Part shown: one piece after another, positions 12,201-24,559 of the stretch | Position numbering within the stretch: position 1 is the stretch's first letter | How the letters are laid out: each line of letters opens with the position of its first letter | Origin: Hymenopus coronatus | Taxonomy: Eukaryota; Arthropoda; Insecta; Mantodea; Hymenopodidae | Direction of reading: 5' to 3' | DNA: 64,000 nt | NCBI GenBank assembly: GCA_030762935.1 | Contig: CM060900.1 | Location: forward strand, 400,677,132 to 400,741,131 | Made by a program: the position numbers and the translations under genes | Notes under the pieces: generated by a model | The model's input: the letters and a program-made list of their open reading frames with translations, nothing else | What the model was told of the DNA's origin: nothing | Database searches by the model: none

Positions 12201-12963
12201 GTTTGGAAAAACCATGGAGAATATACGAAATCGCATGGACATACGCCTTGTGACAAACGTGAAAACATTGGAAAAGCTGATTTCTAAGCCGACATTCATC
12301 GATAGAAGTATATATGGACCTAACCTAGCAGCTGTTCATATGGCCTCACGACAGATTATATTCAACAAGCCAATATACATCGGAATGAGCGTACGGGATA
12401 TATCAAAAACCCTCATGTATTCATACCAATATAATGTGCTATTGCCGTATTATGGTACTGAAAACCTGAAGCTTATGTACATGGATACAGACTCCTTCAT
12501 TCATCGAGTTACAACAGCCGACATATATAAGGACAAAATGCAACTTCTTGAACATTTGGATACATCCGATTACCCTGCAAGCCACATATGCCACTCCACA
12601 CAGAACCAAAAATTGTTGGGAAGGTTTAAAGGTGAAGCTAATGGAGAAATCATCCAACGCTTTGTCGGACTGAGACCTAAGATGTATGCTCTTGATATAG
12701 ATGGAGGAATGATCAAAAAGATTAAAGGTATAAAACGAAGCGCTATTAAGCAGTACATCACATTCGATAGTTATGTAGACTGTCTTAAAAACAGCGAGAT
12801 AATAAGAACTCCTATGAATTTGATCATGTCACAACAGCACAACGTTTCTTCTGTAAAAGTCAACAAAATCGCTCTATCGCCCCATGATGATAAAAGAGTG
12901 ATTGCTGATGATGGAATATCAACCTATGCTTATGGTCACTACAAAGCTATGAACGTAGCATGA
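9296..12963 (+). pseudogene. protein-primed type B DNA polymerase, zinc-finger N terminus (broken)
   Basis: The frame from ATG 9296 first encodes two C-x2-C-x12-H-x4-C fingers (Cys/His residues between about 9350 and 9490), then an N-terminal region shared by Maverick polymerases (CFLYAILA near 10043). Exonuclease motifs follow: ADFES at about 10568, HNLSGYDSHF at about 11012 and YLTSDVLLLADVF at about 11449. Polymerase motif A (DANNQYGWAM, 11755), motif B (FNNAMFGKTMEN, near 12190) and motif C (YMDTDSF, 12478) are all present, and the end AYGHYK is typical. About 1,220 codons fits the family. In-frame stops occur at 9416 (TAA), 10877 (TAG), 11298 (TAG), 11562 (TGA) and 11806 (TGA). The frame changes near 10860-10900 and at 11695-11708, where CTTACAT is tandemly duplicated. 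The catalytic residues survive but the copy is non-functional. The enzyme would replicate the linear element from its TIRs. Confidence 0.93.
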
Positions 12964-13500
12964 GAGAATACTACATGCAATTCTTATCATCTGTAACGAA
13001 TGAAGGAAATTGAAGTTTACACTGCAAACGCTCCCATGCATCTAGTAAAAGACGCAAGCATAGAAGAATAAGAATGAGGGTTGGCGGGAACTCTGCCATT
13101 GGAATAAAATTTCTAATGCTGGTCTCAAGCCCAGATAAAGGAGGAGAGACGCCTAACCTCACATGCTAGATATATTTATATAAAAACTAAAAATACTAAC
13201 AATGAGTGATAAAATATGCTCAACGCTTCAGCAGAAACAACAATAAATGTCGATATCATTATCCTAGAGAAAAAACATATTCAATAAAAGCAAAAACAAC
13301 AAAAGACGAATAAAACATTCTGTTAATACTGTTAATACTTCAGCAACAAAAGCTTAGGTCACTCTTCTAGCGATATCATAGGAAGAGAGACATCATACAA
13401 ATAAAAAAATTAAAAAACGAAAAGTTAGGTCATGTTAGCTTCACAACCTATGAAAGACTGTAAACCATATAAACATATCCCCTCGCTTCACAAGTTATCA
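12964..13500. other. E1 region downstream of the polymerase, non-coding
   Basis: No reading frame of interest. A segment at 13150-13200 (CTCACATGCTAGA, then TATATAAAAACT) resembles the left-arm repeat near 8440 and 8970, so the two arms of E1 share some subterminal sequence besides the TIR. Confidence 0.5.
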
Positions 13501-14903
13501 TCTGAACATGTAGCAGTATGAAAAAAATGGATATATGATATGAGTCCTAAAGGACGGCAAAAAAACTGACAGAATACAGAAATGATCCTAAAGTGTACAA
13601 ACTATGGAAAAATATGACAAAACTATAAAATACTAGATAGTCTATAAAAAGCGTTCAGATCATCCTGGAACATATGAAGGTTCTATAAAACATAGTAAAG
13701 TAGTGTGAAAAATGTCTGAAACACTGAAACGGTGACATCAATTAGTGAAAAACAACAACAAAACATAACATTAAAAATGGCATAAACTGTCACAAAATAT
13801 TGTAAATCACCATCAGACGTAAGAAAACTGCATGAAAAGGACATTGTCTTAAATACGTTTAAAGTGCTCCTAAACGTACAAAAATATCTGTAGTACACTT
13901 TCGTCATCGTCACAAAGTAATTAAAGACCTTCCAAAAATACATTCTCCTAAACGTACAAAAATATCTGTAGTACACCTTCGTCATCGTCACAAGGTAATT
14001 AAAGACCTTCCAAAAATACATTCAAAGTGAGTTGAAATAGCTATAGCCTGAGGGTTTAACACTGCCCTATAGTTCTGAATACCTTAAAATCGTAAATGAC
14101 CTGTAGGGTGACAGAAAGCACTACAAAACATTACAAAATTCTGCTAAATAGAGTCAAAATGCGTAAAATGTTTATAAAAGCGTTAAAACATTAGAAAACT
14201 CCGTAAATACTGTTAAATATTAGTTACACGCCTGAAAAAAGCCTAAAATACCAGCTGTAGAGTCTTAAATACCCCCCCCCCCCGCCACAATGGCGTGAAA
14301 TCGGTTAGAAAGAGCTAAAATGTCTGATAAGTACCCTGAAGCTAGCTGATATGGAGACCCCCTCCAAATGGAATGAAATGCCATTAAAATCATATATATC
14401 AACAGTGACAATGATACAAATCACCATTAAAATCCTGCAAAATGTAATTAAAAGCCCTACAAGCACTGAAAGATAGTCTAAAAAACGTACACAAATGCTT
14501 ATAAAAACGTCGAAAACAAATAGCAAACACTGTAAAATAACGTAAACTATGAGCAAAAACGTCTGGAAAAAGCCTAAAAGACTAGCTATAGAGCCCTAAA
14601 TACCCGCAAAATTTCGTAACAGTTGAAAAAGAGCTAAAATGTGTGATTAGAACCCGGATCTAGCCGACCTACAGACCTAAACACCATCCAAATGGTATGA
14701 AAGGCTGTCCTAGCACCCGAAAAACGTAGAAAGGACTTATATATGGTCTGTAAGTACTCAAAAAGCAGAACAAACACTGCAAAATAATAAAAGAAGCACT
14801 CAAACAATTCACTCACAATACGGAACAATCGTACATGTCTAAATTCTAGGAAAAAAATATAAAAATAATTAAAACAAAGAAAACGACCTTGAAATTGGCT
14901 TTA
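13500..14903. repeat. E1 right array: A-rich short-period repeat
   Basis: The stretch is built of short units ending in TAAAA or GTAAAA at roughly 20-25 bp, with longer periods on top. AAAAGCCTAAAA followed by CTAGCTATAGAG-type sequence, GAGCTAAAATGTGTGA and a CCATCCAAATGG-type block occurs near 14235-14385 and again near 14565-14700, an offset of about 331 bp. A C-run lies at 14272-14283. Frames here on the minus strand reflect the repeat and show no domain. Confidence 0.7.
13867..14022. repeat. 78-bp tandem duplication in E1
   Basis: 13867-13944 and 13945-14022 are adjacent direct copies differing at two positions (TTTC/CTTC and AAAG/AAGG). The near identity contrasts with the diverged surrounding array, so this duplication is recent. 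Confidence 0.95.
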
Positions 14904-15078
14904 AAGCACTGAACAAACGTTCCTAATACACTGAACCTAGGTTTAAGTTCCCCCCCTCCTTGAATTCCCTATCTCTCCCATGTATGCTCATGCAAGAGTA
15001 CACACGCCCCGTGTATTCCCTATTTTTCCCATGTATGCTCACTTGCCCCTGTCCCAGAACCGCTCTATATTAACTACT
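14904..15078 (-). repeat. E1 right terminal inverted repeat
   Basis: Reverse complement of the left TIR, ending AACTACT-3'. The homopolymer C tract is shorter than the matching G tract on the left. Confidence 0.93.
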
Positions 15079-15084
15079 AATGTC
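15079..15084. repeat. right target site duplication of E1 (AATGTC)
   Basis: Identical to 6684-6689 and directly abutting the terminal ...ACTACT of E1. Confidence 0.92.
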
Positions 15085-15297
15085 CCTCAGTATTCCTCGT
15101 GGTGGGACCAAACGAACAAACAAACAAGCAACCTTTATCTAATGTATGATAATTTAATGTGTATACTTCAGAAATTAAATCTACTGTAACGCAATCTACT
15201 GTAACAATTGTTGTGTAATGATTAATTAATATTTTAATGTTGTAATTTAGGAATCAAGAGATGTCTGCTGTAATAACCCCTATCTGACGAACAAATA

Positions 15298-16627
15298 CAG
15301 GGTGTATATAAATGAATATCGGGGTTTTAACTCTTTATAATATCTATTACATTCAGCTTACAGTTATGAATGATATATCAAATGAAAAAGCAACTCAAAC
15401 AGTTTTACCAAGAAGCTTATAAATGTTCAATGTGAGTACCCTTTGTCATACGGCACACATCAAGTCTATAGCCGAGTTCTTCCCAAACATTAATAAGTGT
15501 GTATTCAGTAATTGTAGCAACAGCTGCTTCAATCCGGTTTCTTAATTGAGGGAAGTCAGCTGGTAGCGGAAGCACGTACACACGGTCCTTGATGAAGCCT
15601 CAAAGGTAAAAATCGCATGGCGTTAGGTCAGGAGAACGTGGAGGCCATGCATAGCAAGCCCAGTCGTTGGGGCCATTGCGGCCTATCCAGCGCTCGGGTA
15701 CATTGAGGTTCAACCAATCGCATACTTCGTTATGCCAGTGAGGTAGCGCAGCATCCTGCTGGAAGATGAAGTTCTTTGGCTCATTTTCTTCCAACTGAGG
15801 GAAGAGCCATTGCTCTAGTGTATCAAGGTAAGAAGTGCCAGTTACAGTAGGTTCACCAAAAACGAAAGGCCCATAAACTTTTCGTCGGGATGCGGCACAA
15901 AAAACATTCACTGTAGGGGAATCTCATTGCATTTGTACCATCTCGTGAGGATTTTCTGAGCCCCAGATGCGCACATTATGAATGTTAACATGTCCACTAA
16001 GGTGAAAGGTCGATTCATCACTGAAGATAACACGATCCACAAAATCATCATGAAACAACATGCCGTTTGCGAAATTGGCACGTAATCCGTGGTCAGTCGG
16101 CTTTAGAGCCTGTAATAACTGTAAACAGTAAGGACGTAAGCGTTTTCTTACAACTTTCCAAACAGTCGACACAGGAACTTGTAATTCACAACTAGCCTTC
16201 CGGACTGATTTCTTTTGGCTACGAGTGAACGCCTCTCTCAGTCACTCAACTGTCTCTTCACTTACTCGTGCTCTTCCCTTTACAAAGGCAGCCGGTATCT
16301 TCAAACTGATTATACCATCTACGAATGTTTTTATCACTAGGAGGATCACAACCGAACTTACTACGGAACGCACGTTGCACAGTAACTACACATTCGGTCT
16401 TTGCAAACTGCAAAACACAAAACGCTTTCTGTTTACTAGTCGCCATCTTTGCTACTACCGCTGCCTAGCGGATTGCAGTAGAAACATTGCACGCACATGC
16501 GCACTTGTGCCAACAAACAAAACTGTTTGAGTTGCTTTTTCATTTGACATATCATTTATAACTGTAAGTAGAATGTAATAAATATTATAAAGAGTTAAAA
16601 CCCCGATATTCATTTATGTACACCCTG
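15298..16627 (-). mobile_element. DUF4817-type IS630/Tc1-mariner transposon with long TIRs
   Basis: A 1,330-bp element starts CAGGGTGTA at both ends and is flanked by TA on each side, the target duplication of the Tc1/mariner superfamily. Its TIRs (15298-15406 and 16519-16627) are each 109 bp and differ at six positions, much longer than the roughly 28-bp TIRs of classical mariners. It holds one broken minus-strand transposase gene. It sits about 220 bp to the right of E1. Confidence 0.92.
15417..16446 (-). pseudogene. DDE transposase with N-terminal DUF4817 domain (broken)
   Basis: The start reads MATSKQKAFCVLQFAKTE, the hallmark of the DUF4817 helix-turn-helix domain found in many arthropod transposases. 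The catalytic core has FSDESTFHLSGH (first Asp), FIFQQDAALPHW (second Asp) and RSPDLTPCDFYL (third Asp). The stop at 15417-15419 closes a protein of about 343 codons. The gene is inactive: the frame shifts near 16265, and TGA stops lie near 16246, between 15912 and 15923 (probably CGA to TGA) and just before 15600 in a position normally Trp. The enzyme would cut and paste the element at TA dinucleotides. Confidence 0.9.
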
Positions 16628-16629
16628 TA

Positions 16630-19380
16630 TGTAACCTCATATTAATGGTTAATATGAGACAAAAGCACAGAAAGAAAGCACGGTGTTCATTTGCTTCTCC
16701 ATGTTTATATGATATGTCTGGGAATTGCTGATGGCAGCAGCGCATACTATCTGGCATACCAAGGTGAAGTGAAGACAGCTAGCTATACCCCCGCTGCTGA
16801 ATCCTTGCACTTGACTGTTCGGGTGATTTCGCGTAAAGTTGGATATGCTGCCTTTGCGGCGTTGCCAGAATAACTAGTAAACAACAACATCTAATCAAGA
16901 ATGTCTATCGTGTGTAAAGGCGAATATAAATATGTGCATAATAATCGAATGCCGATGAGTAATGAAACTAATTCATTATTATTGATGTTGATTGAAAATA
17001 ACAGTGATACTATAATATATGTAGCATGCATTACGCATTTACGACAATATAGACAAATTAATACAAAATAGCTCGTTACAATGAGAGAAAGGTAATTTCA
17101 CCGGTTTAGAATTTAATGATTCAATTCCATCCAAGTCTCCGTCGAAAGTCATACTCGGAGGCATCATCGTCATTGTCATCATCAACATCGTCGTCGTCAC
17201 CAAGATATATCATTAGTGGTTCACATTAACTGATAAGTCCGTCTAATTCCTGTGTTTATCGTATTATGTTGTGCACACGGTTCACTTTCCTATTCCAGAA
17301 GCCGCGTCCACCCTCGTCACACCTCCCCGAAAAGTCTATCTACCTCTATAATTGTGAAAGTCTTGTTATGTTTCCTCACGTACAAACAAACACCAAAACA
17401 CTATCAACAAATATAAATAACAGCGAATAATACGTAGCTTGTACAGAACAGCTCAACGCACGTGTTAGGAATTCACAACTGAGCACGCTGTTGGAAATGG
17501 CCAGATATTGCAATGTGCGGCATTTGGATCCATTTCCGTTGTCTGACCGACCGACCGGAATGTTGCTTTGTGATTGGTTCAGAAAGTCAAACGGGTAAAG
17601 CTTTTCATTTGTTGTTTGCGGGTGTACCAACTTAACTCCCAACTGTCAAGTGCAAGGATTCAGCGGCGGGAATATTGCTGTTTACATGTATGGGTTGAAT
17701 CGGCTAGTTTTTTCTGAACCACCTTCGCGGCCGTATTCAAGATTAACCAATAGCACAGTTGGGAACGTACCTTGTAAATAACCGAAATCAAAGTTTTGCT
17801 AAAGGATAAAGGATTTTCATAGATGAACTGTATAGAAGAATCTTTGGAAACGAAAATACATAAGTGGTGAGTAAACAAAATCTTTCTCTTAAATAGTCCA
17901 ATAGGGCAGCTCGATGAGATTTATTGAGTTGATTATAAAAATAGACGGTATGTTTTGATGCTTCCCAGAGTCATATTGGAAGAACTTGGGTGTCTTTAAT
18001 GTGACTCAGTAAAAAGGTTTTAGTATTCACGAAGTGAGTGACACTTTTACTGTCAGAGGCCTGAGAAATTATACAGGCTGAATCAGCTTCAGTTTTACTC
18101 AGCCAACGTTATGGTTAAGTAAAAGAATGGTTTTAGCCCATTGCTTAGATATAGAACAAAGAGTTAGTAATTATTATACATTTATGTTAGGCGTTACAGG
18201 ATGTTTATGACTATACGAAGGTTTCATAAGTTTGGAGATTACAAAACAAATCTTATGAGTGTTGCGATAATTCCTGCGAGCATAATATTTTCAAATATTA
18301 ATTTTTCTTTCTTCTTAAGTTACTACTAAATGTGCAAATATACATAATTTGTATACGTAATAATTAAAACTTAAAAGAAGGCCTGGATAATTCATCACGA
18401 TATTTAATTATTTTGATAGATTTTGCTTAATAAAATATGTTGTGAGTAAATAGAGAAAAACTAATTATGCTTTGGGAGAAAAATCATAAATTACATCAAA
18501 TTACAGCTACAGAATTTTGTACAGGGCAAAGGAGCAAATATCTCTTATTAAACTCACAAATTTAATTAATATTACTTTCATAGGGCTCTGAATGTTTGAA
18601 ATAGGGTCCAGTGCTCCAATGTACTTTTTGTATATTTTATTTTACGCACATTTTCGTTTAAAAACATCATCTGGCCGCTAGCCGGGTTTACAGTGTTGTC
18701 AGTGATGATGAACTGGTACTAAGGTAGAAAATATGTGGGAAGTGGAAGTTGGAGTGCAAAGATTTACCTGTATAGGTGTTAAAAATAATATGTACATTTT
18801 TGAATGTCTGTTTATGTGAACTCGGAAAGCACCAATCGCTTTTTGCACTTATTTCACTGCGAAAAACACTGCTCTTTTCTATTGGATAAACACACTACAA
18901 AATATAGGGTCTTCAGATTTATTAGACCTTTGCCGCCAGTCGTTTGTCTGCGCATGACGTAAATACCAGGCAGCGAGTTTATCATGCATTGCCTCTTGCA
19001 GAGAACTAGCGATCAATGAGTAGCTCGGTGGATGTCAACAGTTACGAGGTCACTTTAGTGAAATGGGACTTGTATCTTTCCTTTACAATATTTACATTTT
19101 GCAATTTTGCTTGCGTCTCGTAAACTTGCAATCGCAGCATTTATGCTGATAGGTTATTGGATGTTTCAAAAAATTGGATGGTTCTGGTGACGTAGAAGGT
19201 CTGAGTGGCACAAATTCGCAATACAATAAACGCTTGTTCATACTTTTCAGCAGTAAATGAAAATGACCAGCAGAGGACATTTTAAGAAAACACACGAATT
19301 CTGTGATGGGTGGCCACTTCCAGGTGCAAAGGACGCACAAAATGCCTGGTGAAAAATAGTTCTACACCTCCCGATACATC
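16630..19380. other. intergenic, no recognised gene
   Basis: AT-rich with a GTCATC/GTCGTC-rich patch at 17165-17205. No family recognised on either strand. Confidence 0.55.
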
Positions 19381-22300
19381 AACCCGTTTAAGAAGTCTGC
19401 AATGCATGCAGTCCAAGGTTCAATCCCGCACCTCCCCTTTGAAACATGGGGCTCGCTGAACTAATAATGACACCATGCATTCAAAACCATTGGCGCTAAA
19501 GAGCGAATGAATCTTAAGCCCAGTAATGCTTCTCTAAAATTTTGGTTAGGGCATTAATAAATATTTATCGCCTACTTCCGTCAGAGTTGTGGCAAATATA
19601 AGCATCAGGGAATTTTTATACGTATATAGTGGATGTTTTATGGCATCTCAGTTCACAGGGGTTAAAAGAGGGTGTCTAATCTCGGAGAAGTTTCCATTAC
19701 GCTCATAACACCTAATTTTCTTCCGTTTTAATTTTGAAGCCTATTCTCGTCTTGCACAAATTTTAAAATCGTAGGCTAATTAAACGTTTTTAATCATACG
19801 CTTATCCAGTTTTCGTGGGATCCCGAAGCAGAATTTTGACTTCTGTTTAATTTGAAACTTTCCGAAAAGAAAGTATGCATCTTTTAGGGGGCTGTAAACA
19901 TTTTTGGCTGCCTTAAAATACAGAAAGCTTCCTCTACACGTGCCTACATTTCCTTACCAAAAATTTTGGGCAAATGATTCGTCACTTATACTTTAGGTTC
20001 TGGCCAAATTTGCACAGTGATTTACAAATTTAGAATATTTTTCACATTCATCCTCTCGGTTATAAATCTGCATTGTTAATTAATCTGGGCAAAACCTTTA
20101 GTCACGCAAGTTTTTAGCAATTAGTTTGTTCATTCTCGCATGAAAAGCTTACTTATACAAACAAGCAAATAATTTTAAAAATTCTATCTTTACCTCATCA
20201 TAGTTCTTAAATACGTGGGCAATAGCTGAAACCTACCTAAAAATCTAACACAGATTTGAAAAGTAAATCCAATAGATACAGCTCTGTAATGGGGAAACAT
20301 TTTCCATTGCTCTTTTTTCTAACGGAGATTTTATTGGTGAGTGCATTAATTTTACAGGGAGTATGACATTTTATAAAATATTAATTCCAAAAATTTGGAG
20401 AGTACAGATTGAAATATGCTGACAAAACAGTCCATCATCACTACACTACCACGTATATCATGCTGTAGGTTGGCTAGCAACCAATTGATATTTATTTTAA
20501 ATGAAGATATGGGTAATTGAAACCTACGAAAATGCTGCTCCTATCTCAAATATAGAAGTAAACAACTTTGAGAACCCTACATAGTTTATTTGAATTCAAC
20601 TTGCCAGGTTGATAAGAGAGATTTGCAAGTTTTCTGTTTGTCAATGAAATGTGTTACTGTAACCTGAAGTAATTTGTCAGCTTTCTCCCAGATGTAAATT
20701 TCTGTTCTAAAACTCGGAAAAGCTGCTTTACCTGTCGTCCAAAGAGAAGTGTGAAAAGCGAAGAGCAAAGTAACAAACTTATAGCGGTCTAAGAGAAGAT
20801 TTGTGTGCAGTTGGATAGTCTTTAAACCCACCCACCGATCCCTTTTTAAGACACTTTGTCATGTAATAAATTCAACACGATGAGCGATGTCATCTTCTAA
20901 GACGCTCGTTAGAAAATCAGCTGTATGCATTATCACTAAGCTGAAAATGTAGGCAAGTGGCTAAACTTCACTTTCGCCTACTTTACAGTGCAATTTATGA
21001 TACCATAACTGCTACTTGAAATAAACTCACACACATTAACTGAAACTATCCTCGGGCATACCTTGAAGCTAGAGGACACTGCCAATTCATGGCGGCTTGC
21101 TATGGCCTGGAATTCTTAGCGCGCCTGATACTTAGTTCATCCTTTTTATTAGCTGTACGAATTAGTGGGCATGAAACGAAGCTACTAATTTCAATCTGGC
21201 TGTTTTTTTTTTCTTCTCACAAATGTTGGTGGCTCTTCAGTTCTAAAGTTGCATGAACTACGAGAGGCATAAGTACTTCTACTGCCGGAAGCGATATCTA
21301 AGCAGGAGTGAATAGTAAAACAGTTTGTCAAAACTCACAAAGTTCACAAAAAGCTAAGCCTATCGAAATAAACATCGTGATTAATGCTAAAACAGTTCAT
21401 TATAATGTAATTATTACATGCACAAATGATGCATATGTGTACTTCCAGTGGTTTCTAAAAAAAGAATAATATAAGCTACCGAACATACTAATTCTAAGAG
21501 TAAAAATAGATGCTATTCGGGTGGTAAGGTAAGGCAAGATATTCCGAACAATAGTCGGTATCTAACCATCTATAAATGTTTTAAGAGCTGTTGCTATGCG
21601 ATTATTATTGAAATTAACTTCTTTGCTTGGCAAAAATTAGAACAAAAGAAACAGGGAGAACTCGAGTTTTTATTTTCTTTTTCCGCCCCTCAGGTTTTCC
21701 TAGAACACTGTAATATACATTTATGATCAAGGGATCTGCTGTTCCCACTTTACATTTCATAATCATTTTATGCAGACAATGGCCTCATCTGATGTGCTGA
21801 TTTCCTTTAAAATTGCGTTCTTTTGTTTTACGATTTATTTTCATCGTATCGTCATAGAGACAAAGGAAAGAACAAAAGCTTTTATTCACAAATCAAAAAA
21901 CCCGTGCAGACGTTCCATTATCAGAATTATTCCAATTCAGAAAGACTTCTAACACACTCAACCGAAATAGAATCGGAGGTATTCACAATTTCATTGAAAG
22001 AGTATATAGCAGTATTGCAGAATGCCATTTTACAATAACTTAAATGAAAATTACTTTGCTCATAATTTGAGCACAATAGTTCATGTAAAAAAGTATTTTA
22101 ATTTAGTAACAAAAAAGACTAAAGCCTCTGGACCACCTACCTATGGTAGTAGAGGTAGCGTTCCATTCCAACAAAATTTTGCTATACTAATTTCAAAGGA
22201 TATTCAGACTTTGCGGTCTACCAAATCCCAAAATATACGCTTTAAAATATCTTATGTACATGTGCGTATTTCTGTGCTCTCATCTGATAATAAACAACAT

Positions 22301-22735
22301 AAATCGCAAACCAAATTTAAATAAATATAACATTTCATACTTATGTTACTTAAGGATACCAGACGATTCTCAAGAAAAGCGGAATTACCATTTACAGGGC
22401 GAAATCTTCCTTATTTTCTTTTTCTTTAATTTAGCTGTTAAAATGTTGGTTAGTATACAGTATTTTATTTGTGATGGGTCAAACTTAACGTTTCATCTGT
22501 CTGTGACTAGCCTGTGAAATCGTCTTCATACTGATTGAATTTTGTATAACTGGGATATTGTTACACGGACAAAACTTCGCAGAGGAAAAATTGGAGCTCA
22601 GTAAAGAACAAAATTTGTGCCAAATGTTTTATAATGCTATCAGTTTTAAATATATTACACGTTGCATTTTACATTTTCAAAAATACGGCCCTTTCAACGT
22701 CTTTCAGTGTTTATAATTATTCTTAAATATTTGAA
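19381..22735. other. intergenic with one orphan B-box
   Basis: A B-box-like GGTTCAATCCC at about 19418 is probably the remnant of a tRNA-derived SINE. No A box or body could be matched. The rest shows no gene, tandem repeat or mobile-element end that I can support. Confidence 0.5.
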
Positions 22736-22739
22736 TGCT

Positions 22740-22925
22740 GTTCCCTCACGTTGTGTAGTAGTTGGTGTGCCTCTAAAACCCAAGGTTCAAACTTGGCGGA
22801 GGGTGATGGAGTTTCTAGGACGCACAAATCCGTAGCATGGCTTTCTTCGGAAGGGAAGATAAGCCGCTGGGGCCGGGTAATGTTTATCTGTACGTAAAAG
22901 AACTCCATACCTTGAAAGAAGAAAG
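22740..22925 (+). repeat. SINE family c, plus-strand copy
   Basis: A tRNA-like head (GTAGTAGTTGGTGTGCC and GGTTCAAACTTGG) precedes the body TAGCATGGCTTTCTTCGG, an AAGATAAGCCG block and GTAAAAGAACTCC. It matches the minus-strand copy nested in R1 at 3566-3845. Confidence 0.8.
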
Positions 22926-24555
22926 TTTATGGGGAAAATTCCGCCATTTCGCGTCGGCAAGTCATAATTTCGTCCTTCAGTGGCATCTGTGGGCGACGAG
23001 CTGATGTCTCGTCACCATCGTGCATAGCGGCAAATTCACGAACTAGAAATTTTAATCCGATCACAGAAATATCGTAACGGTGCCCAATGCTCCACTTAGG
23101 AGTTACAGGAAATAACTAACTAATTAACTGTGTGTAACTAAGCACTTATTGCATACTTTGAAATCGCACCCACGTAGGTATACATACATCGCGGATAACA
23201 TAGCGTGGGTAAAATTAACGTTTCAATGGATGCTACTCGTGTAATATATCTATGGCAAGCTCGGGAATTTGGTAACACATAAAAATTGGTAGTAATTCCT
23301 GTATTTAATATTACGAAACTGGTAGTAAATATCCCAGTACATGCCAGCACTACCTAGGGTTGTTTGTACTTACCGAGCTTCGACAGAATGAAAATTGGTT
23401 TCGCATTCCGGTATCAGGCTCAGTGAGAGGAGTGCGTTTGTGAAACGTTGTTGAATTTGTTTTATTCTTTTCATAATTGAAGTAATGTAAGTAGGATTTA
23501 TTTATGTTAATCATGGTTTTATATGCTATAGATTGTTTTGAGCGTCAAGTGAAAAAAGAATCCAACAAGTGGTTTCACATAAAAGTGATTTTACCGATGG
23601 GGCTCTTTTTATTCCATTCTGGCTGTTAAGATTGCTAGATTTGATTGCGGCAGTGAAACAACTAAGCTATTTTAATATCGGAGATGTTTAATGATCGGTT
23701 GCTTTACTTTAATGGTTACAGGTAATTCCGTTTATTGCTTAGTAATAGTGCAAGTAACGGTATTGATAAGTATCACGGGTTCGATCCTAGTATGACATGC
23801 ACCTACATTGAGCCAGGTTAATGTGTTGAACATGCATGGATGAACACCGAGATTTTCTTGAACTTCCTCCGTCACCTCATACGAACACATTCCTCCTGCT
23901 AGATCTGTGATAATCATGAATGGCTTTCGTGGCAGCCACATTTCTCCAATGTCTAGGTCTTAAACGACGTATCACAAGAATTTATTGGAACCACTTTCAG
24001 AAAACAATATGCAGCGTTAAAGAAAAGCATATTAAGATAAACAAATCACTATACGTATGTTGGTGCTAAAATATTTTGTTAAGTTATTGTGCAACTTAAT
24101 ATTAGAAGTTTATTTTATAAATATTATTGCGAAATTATCAGAATAGAGCTGCAAAATTAACCGAGTTCTCCAAATGAATATAACCTGCAGCCAGTTCTTA
24201 GTTTCGGTTTGTAATAGCCATCTTAGTTTAAAAATATTAAATGTGTCTATGTATTATGTAGAGATTACTATAATTAAGATTATTTTGTAAACGGGATTTT
24301 CAGTACATTATTTATTCTGTTCCTGAAGAGTAAAACCCCAATACGGCGAAATGATCTTATGTTGTCCTATAACAGACGAGTGAACCTTTCGTGGGGAGAC
24401 AAAGTTTAATGCAATTGAGTTTTATTTTTCTTTCTACAAAATTTTAGCTATTGCTCGACATACTATTTTTTCACGTTCTTATTTCCATTGAATGCAATTA
24501 ATTAAACATATTCTATAAGTATTTCGTACAATATGTGTAATTGCATCCTGTTAAT
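22926..24555. other. intergenic with a tRNA-like relic
   Basis: At 23735-23800 a GGGTTCGATCCTAG B box follows a weak A-box region (TTGCTTAGTAATAG), suggesting an old SINE; the sequence after it has no partner in this window. Nothing else is recognised. Confidence 0.5.
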
Positions 24556-24559
24556 ACAC

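Larger units (their letters stand above)
6690..15078 (+). mobile_element. E1: compact Maverick/Polinton-type element
   Basis: The element is bounded by inverted repeats of about 175 bp that begin AGTAGTTAATATAG and is flanked by the 6-bp duplication AATGTC. Inside it lie, in order, a left tandem array, a tandem duplication, a TATA promoter, a broken protein-primed DNA polymerase gene and a right A-rich array. Polintons usually span 15-20 kb and encode integrase, packaging ATPase, protease and capsid proteins; none is visible in this 8.4-kb copy. Either it is a deletion derivative mobilised in trans or it belongs to a small polymerase-only lineage. The clean boundaries show that this short form itself integrated and was not trimmed afterwards. 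Stops in the polymerase gene mean the copy is now dead. Confidence 0.88.

Noticed and set aside
13683..14021. 112-codon minus frame with an internal peptide repeat
   Set aside because: The peptide repeat is the 78-bp DNA duplication, which happens to be a multiple of three.
18960..19090. Possible promoter and first exon of a host gene
   Set aside because: A short frame at a slightly GC-richer patch, with no TATA/initiator pair or downstream exon recognised.
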